A program made the translations under genes and the position numbers. A stretch of DNA of 64,000 nt from positions 1-64,000 of the forward strand of contig CAMVPR010000004.1 in assembly GCA_947169385.1 (NCBI GenBank), written 5' to 3'. A model generated the notes under the pieces. The model searched no databases and was not told the DNA's origin. It saw nothing but the letters and a program-made list of their open reading frames with translations. Of this stretch, positions 30,734-40,591 are shown piece by piece. This stretch comes from an uncultured Lachnospiraceae bacterium (GTDB lineage Bacteria > Bacillota > Clostridia > Lachnospirales > Lachnospiraceae). How positions within the stretch are numbered: the first letter of the stretch is position 1; every line of letters starts with the position of its first letter.

Positions 30734-31573
30734 ATGTTTAAATTCATAATGTTCGTAAAAGAATATGTCAAACGCGTTACAGATCACCATCTTACAGCAT
30801 TCTCAGCGCAGGCAGCGTTCTTTACGGTATTATCATTTTTTCCTTTCATCATGTCACTCATCGGTCTCATTCAGTTCTTCCCGGTAAATGCAGGTGATGT
30901 TACCAATATCATTATGTCATTTATACCTGATGTATTCTATGATTATGTCGAACCAATCGTACTTGAGACCATGGACAACTCAAGTGGTGCATTGCTCTCA
31001 CTCTCTATTATCGTCATGATCTGGGCAGAGGGCAAGGGCATCATGTCTATGAAGAATGGATTCAACACAGTTGCAGGAGTACAGAATTACCCTAATTACA
31101 TCGTTGCGAGGATTGTCGCATCATTCTATACACTTATATTCTCGCTGGTATTCATAATCCTCATTGTAGTTATGGTCTTTGGCAACAGGATTATAAAAGC
31201 ATTGCTTAGCGAGAGTGATTTCTGGTCTGATATAGCCGTTTATTTCGGAACATTCAGAGTAATTATAATCATAGCAATACTCTTACTGTTCTTCTTATTC
31301 TTCTATTGTATTATTCCGGACGAGAAACTATCAGTAAGAAATGCTGCACCGGGTGCATTCTTCGCAACCTTTGGATGGATATTGATATCTCTCCTCTTCT
31401 CAATCTTCATCGATAACTTTTCTAATTTTACAGTTATGTATGGTTCCCTAACCGGTATCATATTAACACTGTTGTGGCTTTACTTTCTAATGTTTCTTTT
31501 GTTCTTGGGATGTGAGTTAAACCATTGTTTGATGGGTACAGGGGCATCTACTAAACCATATATACCGGAGTAA
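30734..31573 (+). CDS. YihY/BrkB-family integral membrane protein
   Basis: HHLTAFSAQAAFFTVLSFFPFIMSLIGLIQF; multiple TM helices; LRNAAPGAFFATFGW-type segment. Confidence 0.93.
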   Translation: MFKFIMFVKEYVKRVTDHHLTAFSAQAAFFTVLSFFPFIMSLIGLIQFFPVNAGDVTNIIMSFIPDVFYDYVEPIVLETMDNSSGALLSLSIIVMIWAEGKGIMSMKNGFNTVAGVQNYPNYIVARIVASFYTLIFSLVFIILIVVMVFGNRIIKALLSESDFWSDIAVYFGTFRVIIIIAILLLFFLFFYCIIPDEKLSVRNAAPGAFFATFGWILISLLFSIFIDNFSNFTVMYGSLTGIILTLLWLYFLMFLLFLGCELNHCLMGTGASTKPYIPE

Positions 31574-31599
31574 TATATACTACTTTCACTTGATAAAAA

Positions 31600-31711
31600 G
31601 ATTCTTCGCTTCGCTCAGAATGACATAAAAATAATTAGAATGACATAAGAATATTCAGAACAACATAAGATTATTCATAACGAAATATGAATAATTAGAA
31701 TAACATACACA
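31600..31711. repeat. Dispersed repeat followed by degenerate ~20-bp tandem repeats
   Basis: gattcttcgcttcgctcagaatgaca then units AATAATTAGAATGACATAAG / AATATTCAGAACAACATAAG / ATTATTCATAACGAAATATG / AATAATTAGAATAACATACA. Confidence 0.75.
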
Positions 31712-31713
31712 TA

Positions 31714-31942
31714 GAAAAAGCAACGCTCATTGCGTTGCTCTTCTTTACTAAGATTATATCCCGAGGTGCCGGTTCCTATCTTTTGACGCCCTAGCAAAAG
31801 CCAGGTGGACATCCGCAAGTGAACCGCTATCTTCCACTCTATGGAGGCTTGATATTGGAACACCAATATAGGAATTCCTTTTCACGTAAATGTAGGTTCA
31901 AAATGATAGAAATTATCGAACACTCCAGGAAACCTTTTTGAT
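31714..31942 (-). ncRNA. ssrS: 6S RNA with own promoter and terminator
   Basis: Minus strand TTGCAA-17-TATAAT (31949-31977); RNA TTTCCTGGAGTGTTCG...TTTTGAACCTACATT...CCGGCACCTCGGGA with pairing 5'/3' ends, long imperfect rod; terminator AGCAACGCAATGAGCGTTGCTTTTT. Confidence 0.85.
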
Positions 31943-32066
31943 GTTTTTATTATACACCTTACACTTAAAAATTGCAAGAAAATCATTCAAATTTTCATCA
32001 ATTTTCCGACAATAATTCTCCTTGATTTTACAGTACTTTCAGGATATTTATTTGTCAAAAATTTAA

Positions 32067-34607
32067 CTATTTTTTAGCAGCTTTTTTTGCGTTATTTTTG
32101 TTCTGTCTTTTCTCTTTTTGAGCCTCTGCATTTTGACCGCCATAAGTATTGGTAAATGTCTCAGGATTAATCGCTCCCTCTTTCTTAAGGTCGCCCTTGG
32201 TTCTTACATAATTAATTCTGTCAATCACCTTACCGATACGCTTGTTGGTACCAGGTGCATACTTAGAAACAATAGCAAGTGAATCAAGTGCATTATCAAA
32301 TCTCGCCTTACCATCATCGCTAAATCTTACTGATTTCTTACCTTTCATGTACTTAAAGGTAGCTTCAACAACATCGATATTAGCCTGTGCAAATGCAGCC
32401 GCCTTCTGCTTGTCGTTCATGTTAGCTGTGGTTGTAATAAGATTAGCTGCAGCCTCAACAGTCTTAGCCCATGCCTTATACTCATCACTTCTCTTGGCAG
32501 GATCCATCATGCTGTTCTTAAGTTTGGTCATATCCTCAAGATAGTTATTGTAAGAAGCAGGTTCAACACCATAAATCTTCTGTCTGATCTTATCTCCGGC
32601 TTCAATAGCAGACTGTGGAGTCGCAAGAATATCATCTAACTTGGTCTTATCAAGTCTGTCAAGCTCGTAAATCTCCTTGATAGAATCTGCAAGCTTATGA
32701 ATCTTATCGAGACTGAATTTAACAGGTTTAGGACTCATCTTTAATGAATAAGCAGCCAAGACTTTAGCAAAATTCTTAATCTTAGCGGCATCATCCTTGC
32801 CCTTGTGCTCGCCTGTATGAAGCTCCATGTAACGATCATAATTCACAGGATTAGCGTTTGCAGGATTAGCGTTCTTTGCCTGTTTATTGTTCTTTGCAGC
32901 TTGCTTCACCTCCTGTTTCTTCGCTTTCTTGGCGTCACTCTTATATCCGAGCTTACCTAATTCCTTCCAAATCTCATCAAACTTATCGATGCGTTCCTTT
33001 ACATTCTTATCATCCTGATTACATCCAAGCTTCTCCAAATCCTCTAAACACTTTTCAAACCCTGTGGTAGACACCTTAATGGTCTGCTCATGAGTAAGCT
33101 TTGTGTTTTTAAAGTGTTGCAACCTATCCGGTTTATTATTATTCTTAGCCCACGTAATGTTTGTATTACTGGTTTCAATTCCACCTTTGGCCGCTTCAAG
33201 GTTATCAAGAAACTTATCAGCATCTTTAAGAAGCTTATTTATGGCATCTTTTACTTTCTGAAGTTCTTCAGCGGCCTTTCTTTCTTCTTCTTTGATTCTA
33301 TCCTCTTCCTGTTTCTTAAGCTCTTCAGCCTTTCTTGCATCATCAATCCTCTTCTGTTTGGCATCTTTAGCCTTCTTAGGGAGATTATCAAAAGCATTCT
33401 TAGCCTCATCGGAAGTATTCATCCATTTTTGGAACGCATTCAGATTATTGGTTATATTGCCGTATTGACTCACCATAAAATATTCATTAATAACCATAAC
33501 CGCAATATTCTTCTTAAGCGCAGCATCAGCAGAATTATCCACACTGTCACGATACTTTATAGCTGCATCTTTAAGCTTAACAAGACACTCTTCAGTCTTA
33601 TTGCTTCCATCGTTCTTATCGAATTCAAGACCTTTAATGGATTTACTGAGGTTCTCCAAAGCTCTGTAAAAGTCAGCGTACTCCTTCGTAGCCCCGCTTA
33701 AATCCCCTCCGTCAAGAGCATTCAAAGCCCCTAAGCTCTTGCCACACATTTCTTTAATCCTGGCAGGACTAAAGAACAGGTTAGCAGAATATCCTTTATC
33801 AAGTTCCTCATCCTTACTCGAATTCTTATATTCAGACAATGCCTTATAATATTTATCTAACTTGTCATTCTTTTTATCAGCTTCTTTTTTTCTTATATTC
33901 TCTGTAGGTTTAGCCTCCCATTTACCACCAAGGTTAGCAAGTTTAGTAACAGTTTTGCCAATCTCAATCTCTTTTCTATGGTCCTTAAGAGATGTATTTT
34001 GATTCAAATCAGGATAATTCTCTTTGGCAAATACTTTAAGCTTGGTATCGGCAAATTCAGAAAGCCTGTTCAGATAATCAAGTTCCTTAGCAGCTCCGAT
34101 TCTATTTACAGATTCCGTAGCTTCTGCTATACGCTCCTTCACTCTTAACAAGCCCTCACGAACCTCAAATCTGGTAAGTCTGTCATTGAGATTACATATA
34201 TTGACCATCGCATTATAAAGACTTGAATTGACACCTAATTCGTGTGAAAAATTACCGGTTCTTACTTCCTCTATAAACTTATATAAATCAGTCTTAAGCT
34301 TCATGTACTCATTGTTCAAGTCATCTATCTGCGCTTCAACCTTCTCTAAAACCGTCTTTTTAATCTCGATAAGCGGCTTATCATAACGGATATTGAAGCC
34401 TCCGCCCGGCGCCTCTACTATTGTTATACCTAAATCCTGTTCATCCTTATCAATAGCGTCGCCTAAATGTAAATACTGATATTCCTGTCCATGATACTCG
34501 CCATTACTCTTGAACATCTTAGCATGCTCATTTTTTAAATCATCTTCATATGATTTTCTAAGTTCATCCTTAACCTTATCGTCCAATTTCTTAGGAAAAG
34601 CATCCAA
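32067..34607 (-). CDS. Lys/Asp-rich, helical hypothetical protein (likely 3' half of a larger gene)
   Basis: 846-aa ORF; only a TTG start without a convincing Shine-Dalgarno; in-frame codons upstream of the start join to 34625..36904 through a -1 shift. Confidence 0.75.
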   Translation of the reverse strand: MDAFPKKLDDKVKDELRKSYEDDLKNEHAKMFKSNGEYHGQEYQYLHLGDAIDKDEQDLGITIVEAPGGGFNIRYDKPLIEIKKTVLEKVEAQIDDLNNEYMKLKTDLYKFIEEVRTGNFSHELGVNSSLYNAMVNICNLNDRLTRFEVREGLLRVKERIAEATESVNRIGAAKELDYLNRLSEFADTKLKVFAKENYPDLNQNTSLKDHRKEIEIGKTVTKLANLGGKWEAKPTENIRKKEADKKNDKLDKYYKALSEYKNSSKDEELDKGYSANLFFSPARIKEMCGKSLGALNALDGGDLSGATKEYADFYRALENLSKSIKGLEFDKNDGSNKTEECLVKLKDAAIKYRDSVDNSADAALKKNIAVMVINEYFMVSQYGNITNNLNAFQKWMNTSDEAKNAFDNLPKKAKDAKQKRIDDARKAEELKKQEEDRIKEEERKAAEELQKVKDAINKLLKDADKFLDNLEAAKGGIETSNTNITWAKNNNKPDRLQHFKNTKLTHEQTIKVSTTGFEKCLEDLEKLGCNQDDKNVKERIDKFDEIWKELGKLGYKSDAKKAKKQEVKQAAKNNKQAKNANPANANPVNYDRYMELHTGEHKGKDDAAKIKNFAKVLAAYSLKMSPKPVKFSLDKIHKLADSIKEIYELDRLDKTKLDDILATPQSAIEAGDKIRQKIYGVEPASYNNYLEDMTKLKNSMMDPAKRSDEYKAWAKTVEAAANLITTTANMNDKQKAAAFAQANIDVVEATFKYMKGKKSVRFSDDGKARFDNALDSLAIVSKYAPGTNKRIGKVIDRINYVRTKGDLKKEGAINPETFTNTYGGQNAEAQKEKRQNKNNAKKAAKK

Positions 34608-34624
34608 AAGAGCATCTATAGAAG

Positions 34625-36904
34625 CTACCTCATCTTTTTACCAATAAGTCTTCCTACCTGTCCATAGATATTGTTACTAATCGTTACATCATTGGTAAAT
34701 CCAATAAGCTCTTCAGATTTATATATAGCGCTAGTCGCTTTCTGAACCTTACCAACCCTCTCAATCTGATATTTAAAGCGCAGATTATACATCGTCTTTA
34801 AGAAACTCTCCTGCTCATTCTGAGGTATGTATTTATCGAAGTATTCTTTAAAAATCTCTTTATGAAAATCCTCATTTCTTTCCAAGGCAACAATCTCCAT
34901 TTTAATCATAGCCTCGGCAAGTTCCTCATGGTTATCCTTAATTTTATCCAAATCAGCAAATACTTCCTTTTTGTATTCGCTGTCAAAGTTCTCTACCGTT
35001 CTGTCATACTCGAGCTGATGAGACTTAAATGCATCAACAACAACCTTGTCATCCACATATCTTCTAAGAAAATCATCAAAATCTTCTATACATGTTCTTC
35101 TCTCGATAGCATTTTTAGCATTTCTTAACTTGTTTTTGATGTCCGTTATTTCTTTTAATTGCTTATCGTACTCTTCTCCCTTTTTGTCAGGCTTGTCATT
35201 CACTCTTTCAAAAATATCATTGATAAGTCCAAAAAGGAATATATCTTTAGGATTCCACCCGTTTCTCAATGCCTCTCCCTCATAGGAAGCAATGTTTAAT
35301 GTATCAATAATGCTGTCATCAGCATCAGGCAGCAACATTGCCTTAATGGAAATGTCGGAATACTCATCGATTATGCCGGTATCACCCTCAACTATTTCAG
35401 CGATATTTTTCTCGTAACGATTAAGCGCATCAGAATACTCATTTGCAATCTTTTCCTCTTTTTCTGCGGTCCAGCCATCAATCTCAAAACGCTGTTTCTC
35501 ATATTCCAGTTTAAACAGCAATGTTATAGAGTGTACAAGTTCAAAATATGCTTCAAGCGCTTTTAAGTTATCTTTATCCGCGGCAATAGCATCATAGATT
35601 TCTTTCTGAGTCTTGTTGTTCTTACTGTTGGTAAACGGACCGTTCACAACAAAATCAAAATACTTCTTATACTGTGGCTTCTCCTGTAATAATCTTTTAA
35701 AATCTCCGGCATCGTAATCGCACAATACAGCCATGTCTTTATTAAATCCTCTAAGCTCAGTACTAAGATTATAATCACCTGCCGCATGCATAAAAGCAGA
35801 CCAGTATTCTCTGAGCTCATGCTTATTTCTGACAACTCCTACCGGAATTCTGTCAACAGTTACCGAATCGTCAAGATGCTTCTCCCTGGCAATCGATGCA
35901 CCGAACTTCTTAACATATCCAAGTTGAAAAGCAAGCTCATCTTCATTGTAATTCTTAGTGGTATTCTCAGGATGTTCACCCAAAATATACTTTCTGTACT
36001 TGGTTTCTTCGGTAAATTCTTTAGAAGGTCTTATAATCTGAAGCTCACCTTTAGCATCTTTCTGAGCCGAGAAACTGTAGTATTTAAAACTATCAGTGAA
36101 AATTTTCTTTGACAGTTCAGCAAATCTGATATCATCCTCATCACCTGATTCAGCACTCTTCATGGTTCTGAATACAGAACTGATTCGGTCCATTATATAA
36201 AGCTTCTGAAACTGGGCAAGCTGTCTTTGGCTGATATCTTTTCCAACATTTTTCTTAACATAATCTTCTATGTTAACATCGGAAACAACAAAGTTAGAAA
36301 CAATCATATCATCAGCAACTATTCTGTTATCAGGCATCTTGCCGTCATTCATTGCTCTGATAAATACTTCTTCATAGTTGGCCAAATTCTCAAACAACAT
36401 ATGAAAAAGCACATCTGCCTTCTCAAGGTCTGCAGGAGTAGCTTTATAAGAAAAGCTCGGAAAAATAGCAAACTCTTCCTTGTATGTATCTTTAGACTTG
36501 ATATATGCTTCCTCAAACATATTCATAAAATGCATCTGCATATCATCTTCGTCGTTTAAGATTTTAAGCTTCGCATCAATAGGCAGCTCATCATAACGCT
36601 CGCATAGCTCATCACGCTCTTTCTTAACGCGCTCACGCTCTTTAAGCTCATCCTTCATTATCTTATTGGCGGCCTCAACTCGCTTTTTTCTGGCCAGTTT
36701 CTCGCTTTCTCTGGCCTTGTCTTCCATCTCTTTCTTGGCTGCTGCTTTTCTTTCAAGTTCAGCCTTAACAGCCTCGTCTCTCTCATATATCTTTCTTCTC
36801 TTAATCTCAGCTTCCTGACGCTTAATCTCCCGATTATAGTCGTCTGCATTGAGCTGTTCCTTCATCTTTGACTTAATCTCATCTGTTAATACAAATTCTT
36901 TCAT
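34625..36904 (-). CDS. Coiled-coil-rich hypothetical protein (likely 5' half of a larger gene)
   Basis: 759-aa ORF; MKEFVLTDEIKSKMKEQLNADDYNREIKRQEAEIKRRK...; ends LIGKKMR*, with AAAAAG just before the stop. Confidence 0.85.
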   Translation of the reverse strand: MKEFVLTDEIKSKMKEQLNADDYNREIKRQEAEIKRRKIYERDEAVKAELERKAAAKKEMEDKARESEKLARKKRVEAANKIMKDELKERERVKKERDELCERYDELPIDAKLKILNDEDDMQMHFMNMFEEAYIKSKDTYKEEFAIFPSFSYKATPADLEKADVLFHMLFENLANYEEVFIRAMNDGKMPDNRIVADDMIVSNFVVSDVNIEDYVKKNVGKDISQRQLAQFQKLYIMDRISSVFRTMKSAESGDEDDIRFAELSKKIFTDSFKYYSFSAQKDAKGELQIIRPSKEFTEETKYRKYILGEHPENTTKNYNEDELAFQLGYVKKFGASIAREKHLDDSVTVDRIPVGVVRNKHELREYWSAFMHAAGDYNLSTELRGFNKDMAVLCDYDAGDFKRLLQEKPQYKKYFDFVVNGPFTNSKNNKTQKEIYDAIAADKDNLKALEAYFELVHSITLLFKLEYEKQRFEIDGWTAEKEEKIANEYSDALNRYEKNIAEIVEGDTGIIDEYSDISIKAMLLPDADDSIIDTLNIASYEGEALRNGWNPKDIFLFGLINDIFERVNDKPDKKGEEYDKQLKEITDIKNKLRNAKNAIERRTCIEDFDDFLRRYVDDKVVVDAFKSHQLEYDRTVENFDSEYKKEVFADLDKIKDNHEELAEAMIKMEIVALERNEDFHKEIFKEYFDKYIPQNEQESFLKTMYNLRFKYQIERVGKVQKATSAIYKSEELIGFTNDVTISNNIYGQVGRLIGKKMR

Positions 36905-36949
36905 TTCGTTATCCTCCTGATATATAATTATTTAATACTAAGCTGCCGC

Positions 36950-36988
36950 TATATGGCGTCTTTTGTACATATTATATCATGCCATATA
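36950..36988. promoter_or_regulatory. Inverted repeat TATATGGC-N23-GCCATATA in divergent promoter region
   Basis: Overlaps a minus-strand TATAAT (36970-36975); lies between the large minus-strand gene and the plus-strand gene at 37066. Confidence 0.5.
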
Positions 36989-37065
36989 ACAAATGAGCAA
37001 CACTTTATCAATGCACGAAAATATGATATACTACAACAGAATTCAATACAAAAAGGGGAGTTTTT

Positions 37066-38259
37066 ATGGCGTCAACCTATGAGATTAACAGCATCAAAGC
37101 AGAATACAATATGGCGATAGCTGACTTAAGAAGCCTTAAAGAGGAACAGGATAATTACAAATTCGAGCTTGAGCAGGAGGAATTCCACTTAGAACAGCTT
37201 CCTTTCAGAAGAGGACTTCAAAGCTCAATTACCAGAATAAGAACTATTCTAACCGTTTTATACGCCAGCGTATTTACCTGTTTAATCTTATCTGTTATAT
37301 ACACATTTAAAGACTTAAAGGACTCCGCCGATTACACCGGAGACAGTCTTTCAGATACATTAGAATACGGCTCAGCCGCCAGTAGTTTAGGGGTTGGATT
37401 TTTAATAATCGTATTACTCGTTATAGGCTTCGGAATCTTACTCGTTTATAGCATAATTAAACTTCTTCCCGACCTAAACAAGCACTTTAGATTCGGCAGA
37501 AAGAAGATGACGACCAGAGGCTTAGGAGTAACATTTGCAGAAGATAAAGCTATTACCGAAAGCAGAATCAGAAGGCTTAAATCAGATGTTGATGACCTTG
37601 ACAGACTTATAATAGACAGAACACTTGAAATCGATAAAATCAAGAGAAGAATGCTAGAACTCGGTGTCGAGATTCCTATAAGTCCTTACGAAGCCGGAAG
37701 GAGCCAGAGTATAGGTTCTAAAGATTACAGAGATACCATATTTACCGAGAGCACTTCTTACCTTACAAGTGAGCAGCTTAATACGAGGATTCATGACGAC
37801 AACCTTGAGCTTGAACATCTTTGTAAGTTATTAGATGACAAGAAAGCGGAAGAACTTAAATTGACCGAAGATATCAACAGAGTCTATGACAGGTTCGAAG
37901 CAGCTAAAGCCGCTGCCATTCTCACTGCCATGATTATTGTAGCCTGTATGGTATTTACATTTTCACTGTCTTGGGTTCCTTATATCGGAGGAATATTCTC
38001 TGTAGTCGGAATCACAACATTTGTTGTATTTATATATAGATATCGCAAATATTACGAGAAAGATTTTGACAATTACTTTGTTGAGAGGAAGTTTGATTTC
38101 TTTAAGTCATATGCATTCTCACACGACTTAAAACCAATAAGTGATTCTAAAGCCGGTGTCACGAGAGAACGAAAACGCTTAGAGGACAATTATCACAAGG
38201 TTGAAGAGAGACTGAATACATGGCTTACAGAAAAGGATAAAAGAGAGAATAAAGGGTAA
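37066..38259 (+). CDS. Membrane protein with coiled-coil segments, hypothetical
   Basis: 397 aa; TM pairs (VLYASVFTCLILSVIYTF, LGVGFLIIVLLVIGFGILLVYSII) and later TM pair, with coiled coils between. Confidence 0.85.
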   Translation: MASTYEINSIKAEYNMAIADLRSLKEEQDNYKFELEQEEFHLEQLPFRRGLQSSITRIRTILTVLYASVFTCLILSVIYTFKDLKDSADYTGDSLSDTLEYGSAASSLGVGFLIIVLLVIGFGILLVYSIIKLLPDLNKHFRFGRKKMTTRGLGVTFAEDKAITESRIRRLKSDVDDLDRLIIDRTLEIDKIKRRMLELGVEIPISPYEAGRSQSIGSKDYRDTIFTESTSYLTSEQLNTRIHDDNLELEHLCKLLDDKKAEELKLTEDINRVYDRFEAAKAAAILTAMIIVACMVFTFSLSWVPYIGGIFSVVGITTFVVFIYRYRKYYEKDFDNYFVERKFDFFKSYAFSHDLKPISDSKAGVTRERKRLEDNYHKVEERLNTWLTEKDKRENKG

Positions 38260-38286
38260 TGCATCTTAAGCATTACCCTTTATATA
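38254..38286. terminator. Bidirectional terminator between convergent genes
   Basis: AAAGGGTAATGCATCTTAAGCATTACCCTTTATAT; overlaps or abuts both stop codons. Confidence 0.7.
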
Positions 38287-40509
38287 TCTGCTTATAATAT
38301 CTTCTAACATATTGAGTTTAACCGGCTTAGCTAAGTATCCGTCAAATCCTGCGCTTAAGTATTCTTCCTCTACTCCGCTTATCGCATTGGCAGTCAACAT
38401 TATAACCGGTGTATCTGCGTTAATGTAATCAGATATCTCTCTCATGGCTTTCAATGTCTCGACACCATCCATCTCAGGCATCATGTGATCCATAAAGATT
38501 ATATCGTATTTGGTCTTCTTGGCCTTCTCGATTGATTCAGCACCGCTAAGTGCAGTATCAACAGTTAATTCACTGTCTCTTAAGAGTCTAACCATAACTC
38601 TTAGATTCATCTCAACATCATCTACAACAAGGATTCTTCCTTCAAAACTAGTAAGATCTACATCATACGATGCCTCCGCTTCTGTCTCACGGTGGATGTT
38701 GTCAGGATCAAACTTGCCAACCGGAGCAGGATTATCAATAGTCTGCGGAACTTCCAAGACAAATGTAGACCCCTTACCGTATGTACTGTCAACCGTAATA
38801 GTACCATTCATAAGCTCGGCAATCTGCTTAGATATATAAAGTCCCAATCCTGTACCTTCAATAGCTTTAGTTGCTTTGTCATCAACTCTCTTAAAATCGT
38901 CAAATATCTTGTCTATATTGTCTTTCTTAATTCCTATTCCTGTGTCTGACACTTCAACCCTTAACACGTAGGTGTTGTTGTCTCTTGACTCTCCACCGAC
39001 AGTAAGCTTAACCTGTCCCTCCCTCGTGTACTTAACCGCATTGGTCAAAAGGTTAATCATAATCTGTCTTACTCTCGAGTCATCTCCTATCAGGCACTTC
39101 GGAATTGATGCATCATTGCCTATTATAAGATCTAGATTCTTGTCGGCAGCACGAACATTAATCATCCTGTAGCAATCATTAATGAGGTTCATAGGACAGA
39201 ACCTGTCATTCACGATAGATAACTTACCGGATTCAACTTTAGAAAAATCAAGTATATCGTTTATGGTATGTAAAAGAATCTGAGCAGAGTGCTCAATATC
39301 TTTAGCGTATTCCTTAATCTGCTCCTCATTGCAGTCTCTCAGTATCATTGTGTTCATACCGATGACAGCATTAATCGGCGTCCTAATCTCGTGTGACATA
39401 CTAGCTAAGAAATCACTCTTGGCTCTGTTGGCAACCTGTGCCTCAACAGAAAGCTCTCTCGCCTGCTTCATCTGCCATTCAAGCTGCTCATTGGTAGAAC
39501 TCAGCTGATTAATATAGCCCTGCCTCTCTGTCTCGTCGTTAAACTCAACCAGGTATCCATTGTTGCGTCCACGTTTGCCTTCCTCTAAATAATCAATCTT
39601 AAGTCCTATAACTCTGTCATTAATATCTATGTATTCACTCGTAAAATCTTCGTCCTTAATCTTGTCTATTATGTGCCCTAGTATATCTCCGGCATCCCTA
39701 ATCGTCTGATCAATCTTACATTTATTGAGTTCAGGAAACAGCCTCTCGGCAAATGCATTGCTGGACATATATCTCATCTTCCTGTCAAATGCAATATATC
39801 CGTACTTCTCCATCCTCTCATAAACATTGGTTACGTTAGCGGACATGTCATACATAGTCGCACGCGTAAAAATAACAATAAGCAGAGTAATAAATATTAT
39901 GTAAGAAATAGGAACCAACTCAAACCTAAGCCCCAATATCCTCTCAATAGTGTACGAAAATGTAGTCGCAGTCCACATTATCATAAGCATGAATACCGTC
40001 CGTCTTGAAACCTTGTTCTTCTTTATCGCACCGTATATGATTATATAAAGTGCGGCAACTCCCATGCTATAAAGGTAAACCAGATAGAAATCATGAACTA
40101 TACCATATTCCTTGATAAGGTATGTTACTCCGTCATGCCTTTCAATGGTGGCGGATTTATAGTATAACTGATTGTACCCAACCGTCATTATAAAATACAG
40201 CAACACTGTGATACACATAAACACAATCGCCGTGAACTGCTTAGGTATCTTAATATTACTCAACTCAGCTACGTTAATCATAAGGAAATACGGAAGGAAC
40301 ATTCCACCTGTATATGTAATCTTGTTAGCAAGAAGCGCCTCATCGGTATTAGAGGAAGCGGCTATAGCAAGATAACCACAGTTACATATAGTCACAACAA
40401 TGCTCATCATTAAACAAGAAACGCTAAATCTAGCCTTCCTTGTCATTCTAAATATTAATACCATTTCTACAAATGAAATCAAAGCTGTAACTATGTAATA
40501 ATAAATCAT
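38266..40509 (-). CDS. Hybrid sensor histidine kinase/response regulator with N-terminal multi-TM sensor
   Basis: N-terminal 7TM-like region; SHEIRTPINAVIGMN (HisKA), NLLTNAVKYT and DTGIGI, GTGLGLYISK (HATPase), ILVVDDVEMNLRVM...MDHMMPEMDG (REC). Confidence 0.95.
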   Translation of the reverse strand: MIYYYIVTALISFVEMVLIFRMTRKARFSVSCLMMSIVVTICNCGYLAIAASSNTDEALLANKITYTGGMFLPYFLMINVAELSNIKIPKQFTAIVFMCITVLLYFIMTVGYNQLYYKSATIERHDGVTYLIKEYGIVHDFYLVYLYSMGVAALYIIIYGAIKKNKVSRRTVFMLMIMWTATTFSYTIERILGLRFELVPISYIIFITLLIVIFTRATMYDMSANVTNVYERMEKYGYIAFDRKMRYMSSNAFAERLFPELNKCKIDQTIRDAGDILGHIIDKIKDEDFTSEYIDINDRVIGLKIDYLEEGKRGRNNGYLVEFNDETERQGYINQLSSTNEQLEWQMKQARELSVEAQVANRAKSDFLASMSHEIRTPINAVIGMNTMILRDCNEEQIKEYAKDIEHSAQILLHTINDILDFSKVESGKLSIVNDRFCPMNLINDCYRMINVRAADKNLDLIIGNDASIPKCLIGDDSRVRQIMINLLTNAVKYTREGQVKLTVGGESRDNNTYVLRVEVSDTGIGIKKDNIDKIFDDFKRVDDKATKAIEGTGLGLYISKQIAELMNGTITVDSTYGKGSTFVLEVPQTIDNPAPVGKFDPDNIHRETEAEASYDVDLTSFEGRILVVDDVEMNLRVMVRLLRDSELTVDTALSGAESIEKAKKTKYDIIFMDHMMPEMDGVETLKAMREISDYINADTPVIMLTANAISGVEEEYLSAGFDGYLAKPVKLNMLEDIISRYIKGNA

Positions 40510-40529
40510 ATATTCCCTCGCATTTAAAA

Positions 40530-40562
40530 TAATGGGAGTTGTTATAAAACAACTCCCAAAAA
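40530..40562 (-). terminator. Rho-independent terminator
   Basis: Minus strand TTTTTGGGAGTTGTTTTATAACAACTCCCATTATTTT. Confidence 0.7.
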
Positions 40563-40591
40563 CTACTTGGTAATATCAGTTAATATCCAAC

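Noticed and set aside
31675-31866. 63-aa minus ORF
   Set aside because: Lies inside the 6S RNA gene and its terminator.
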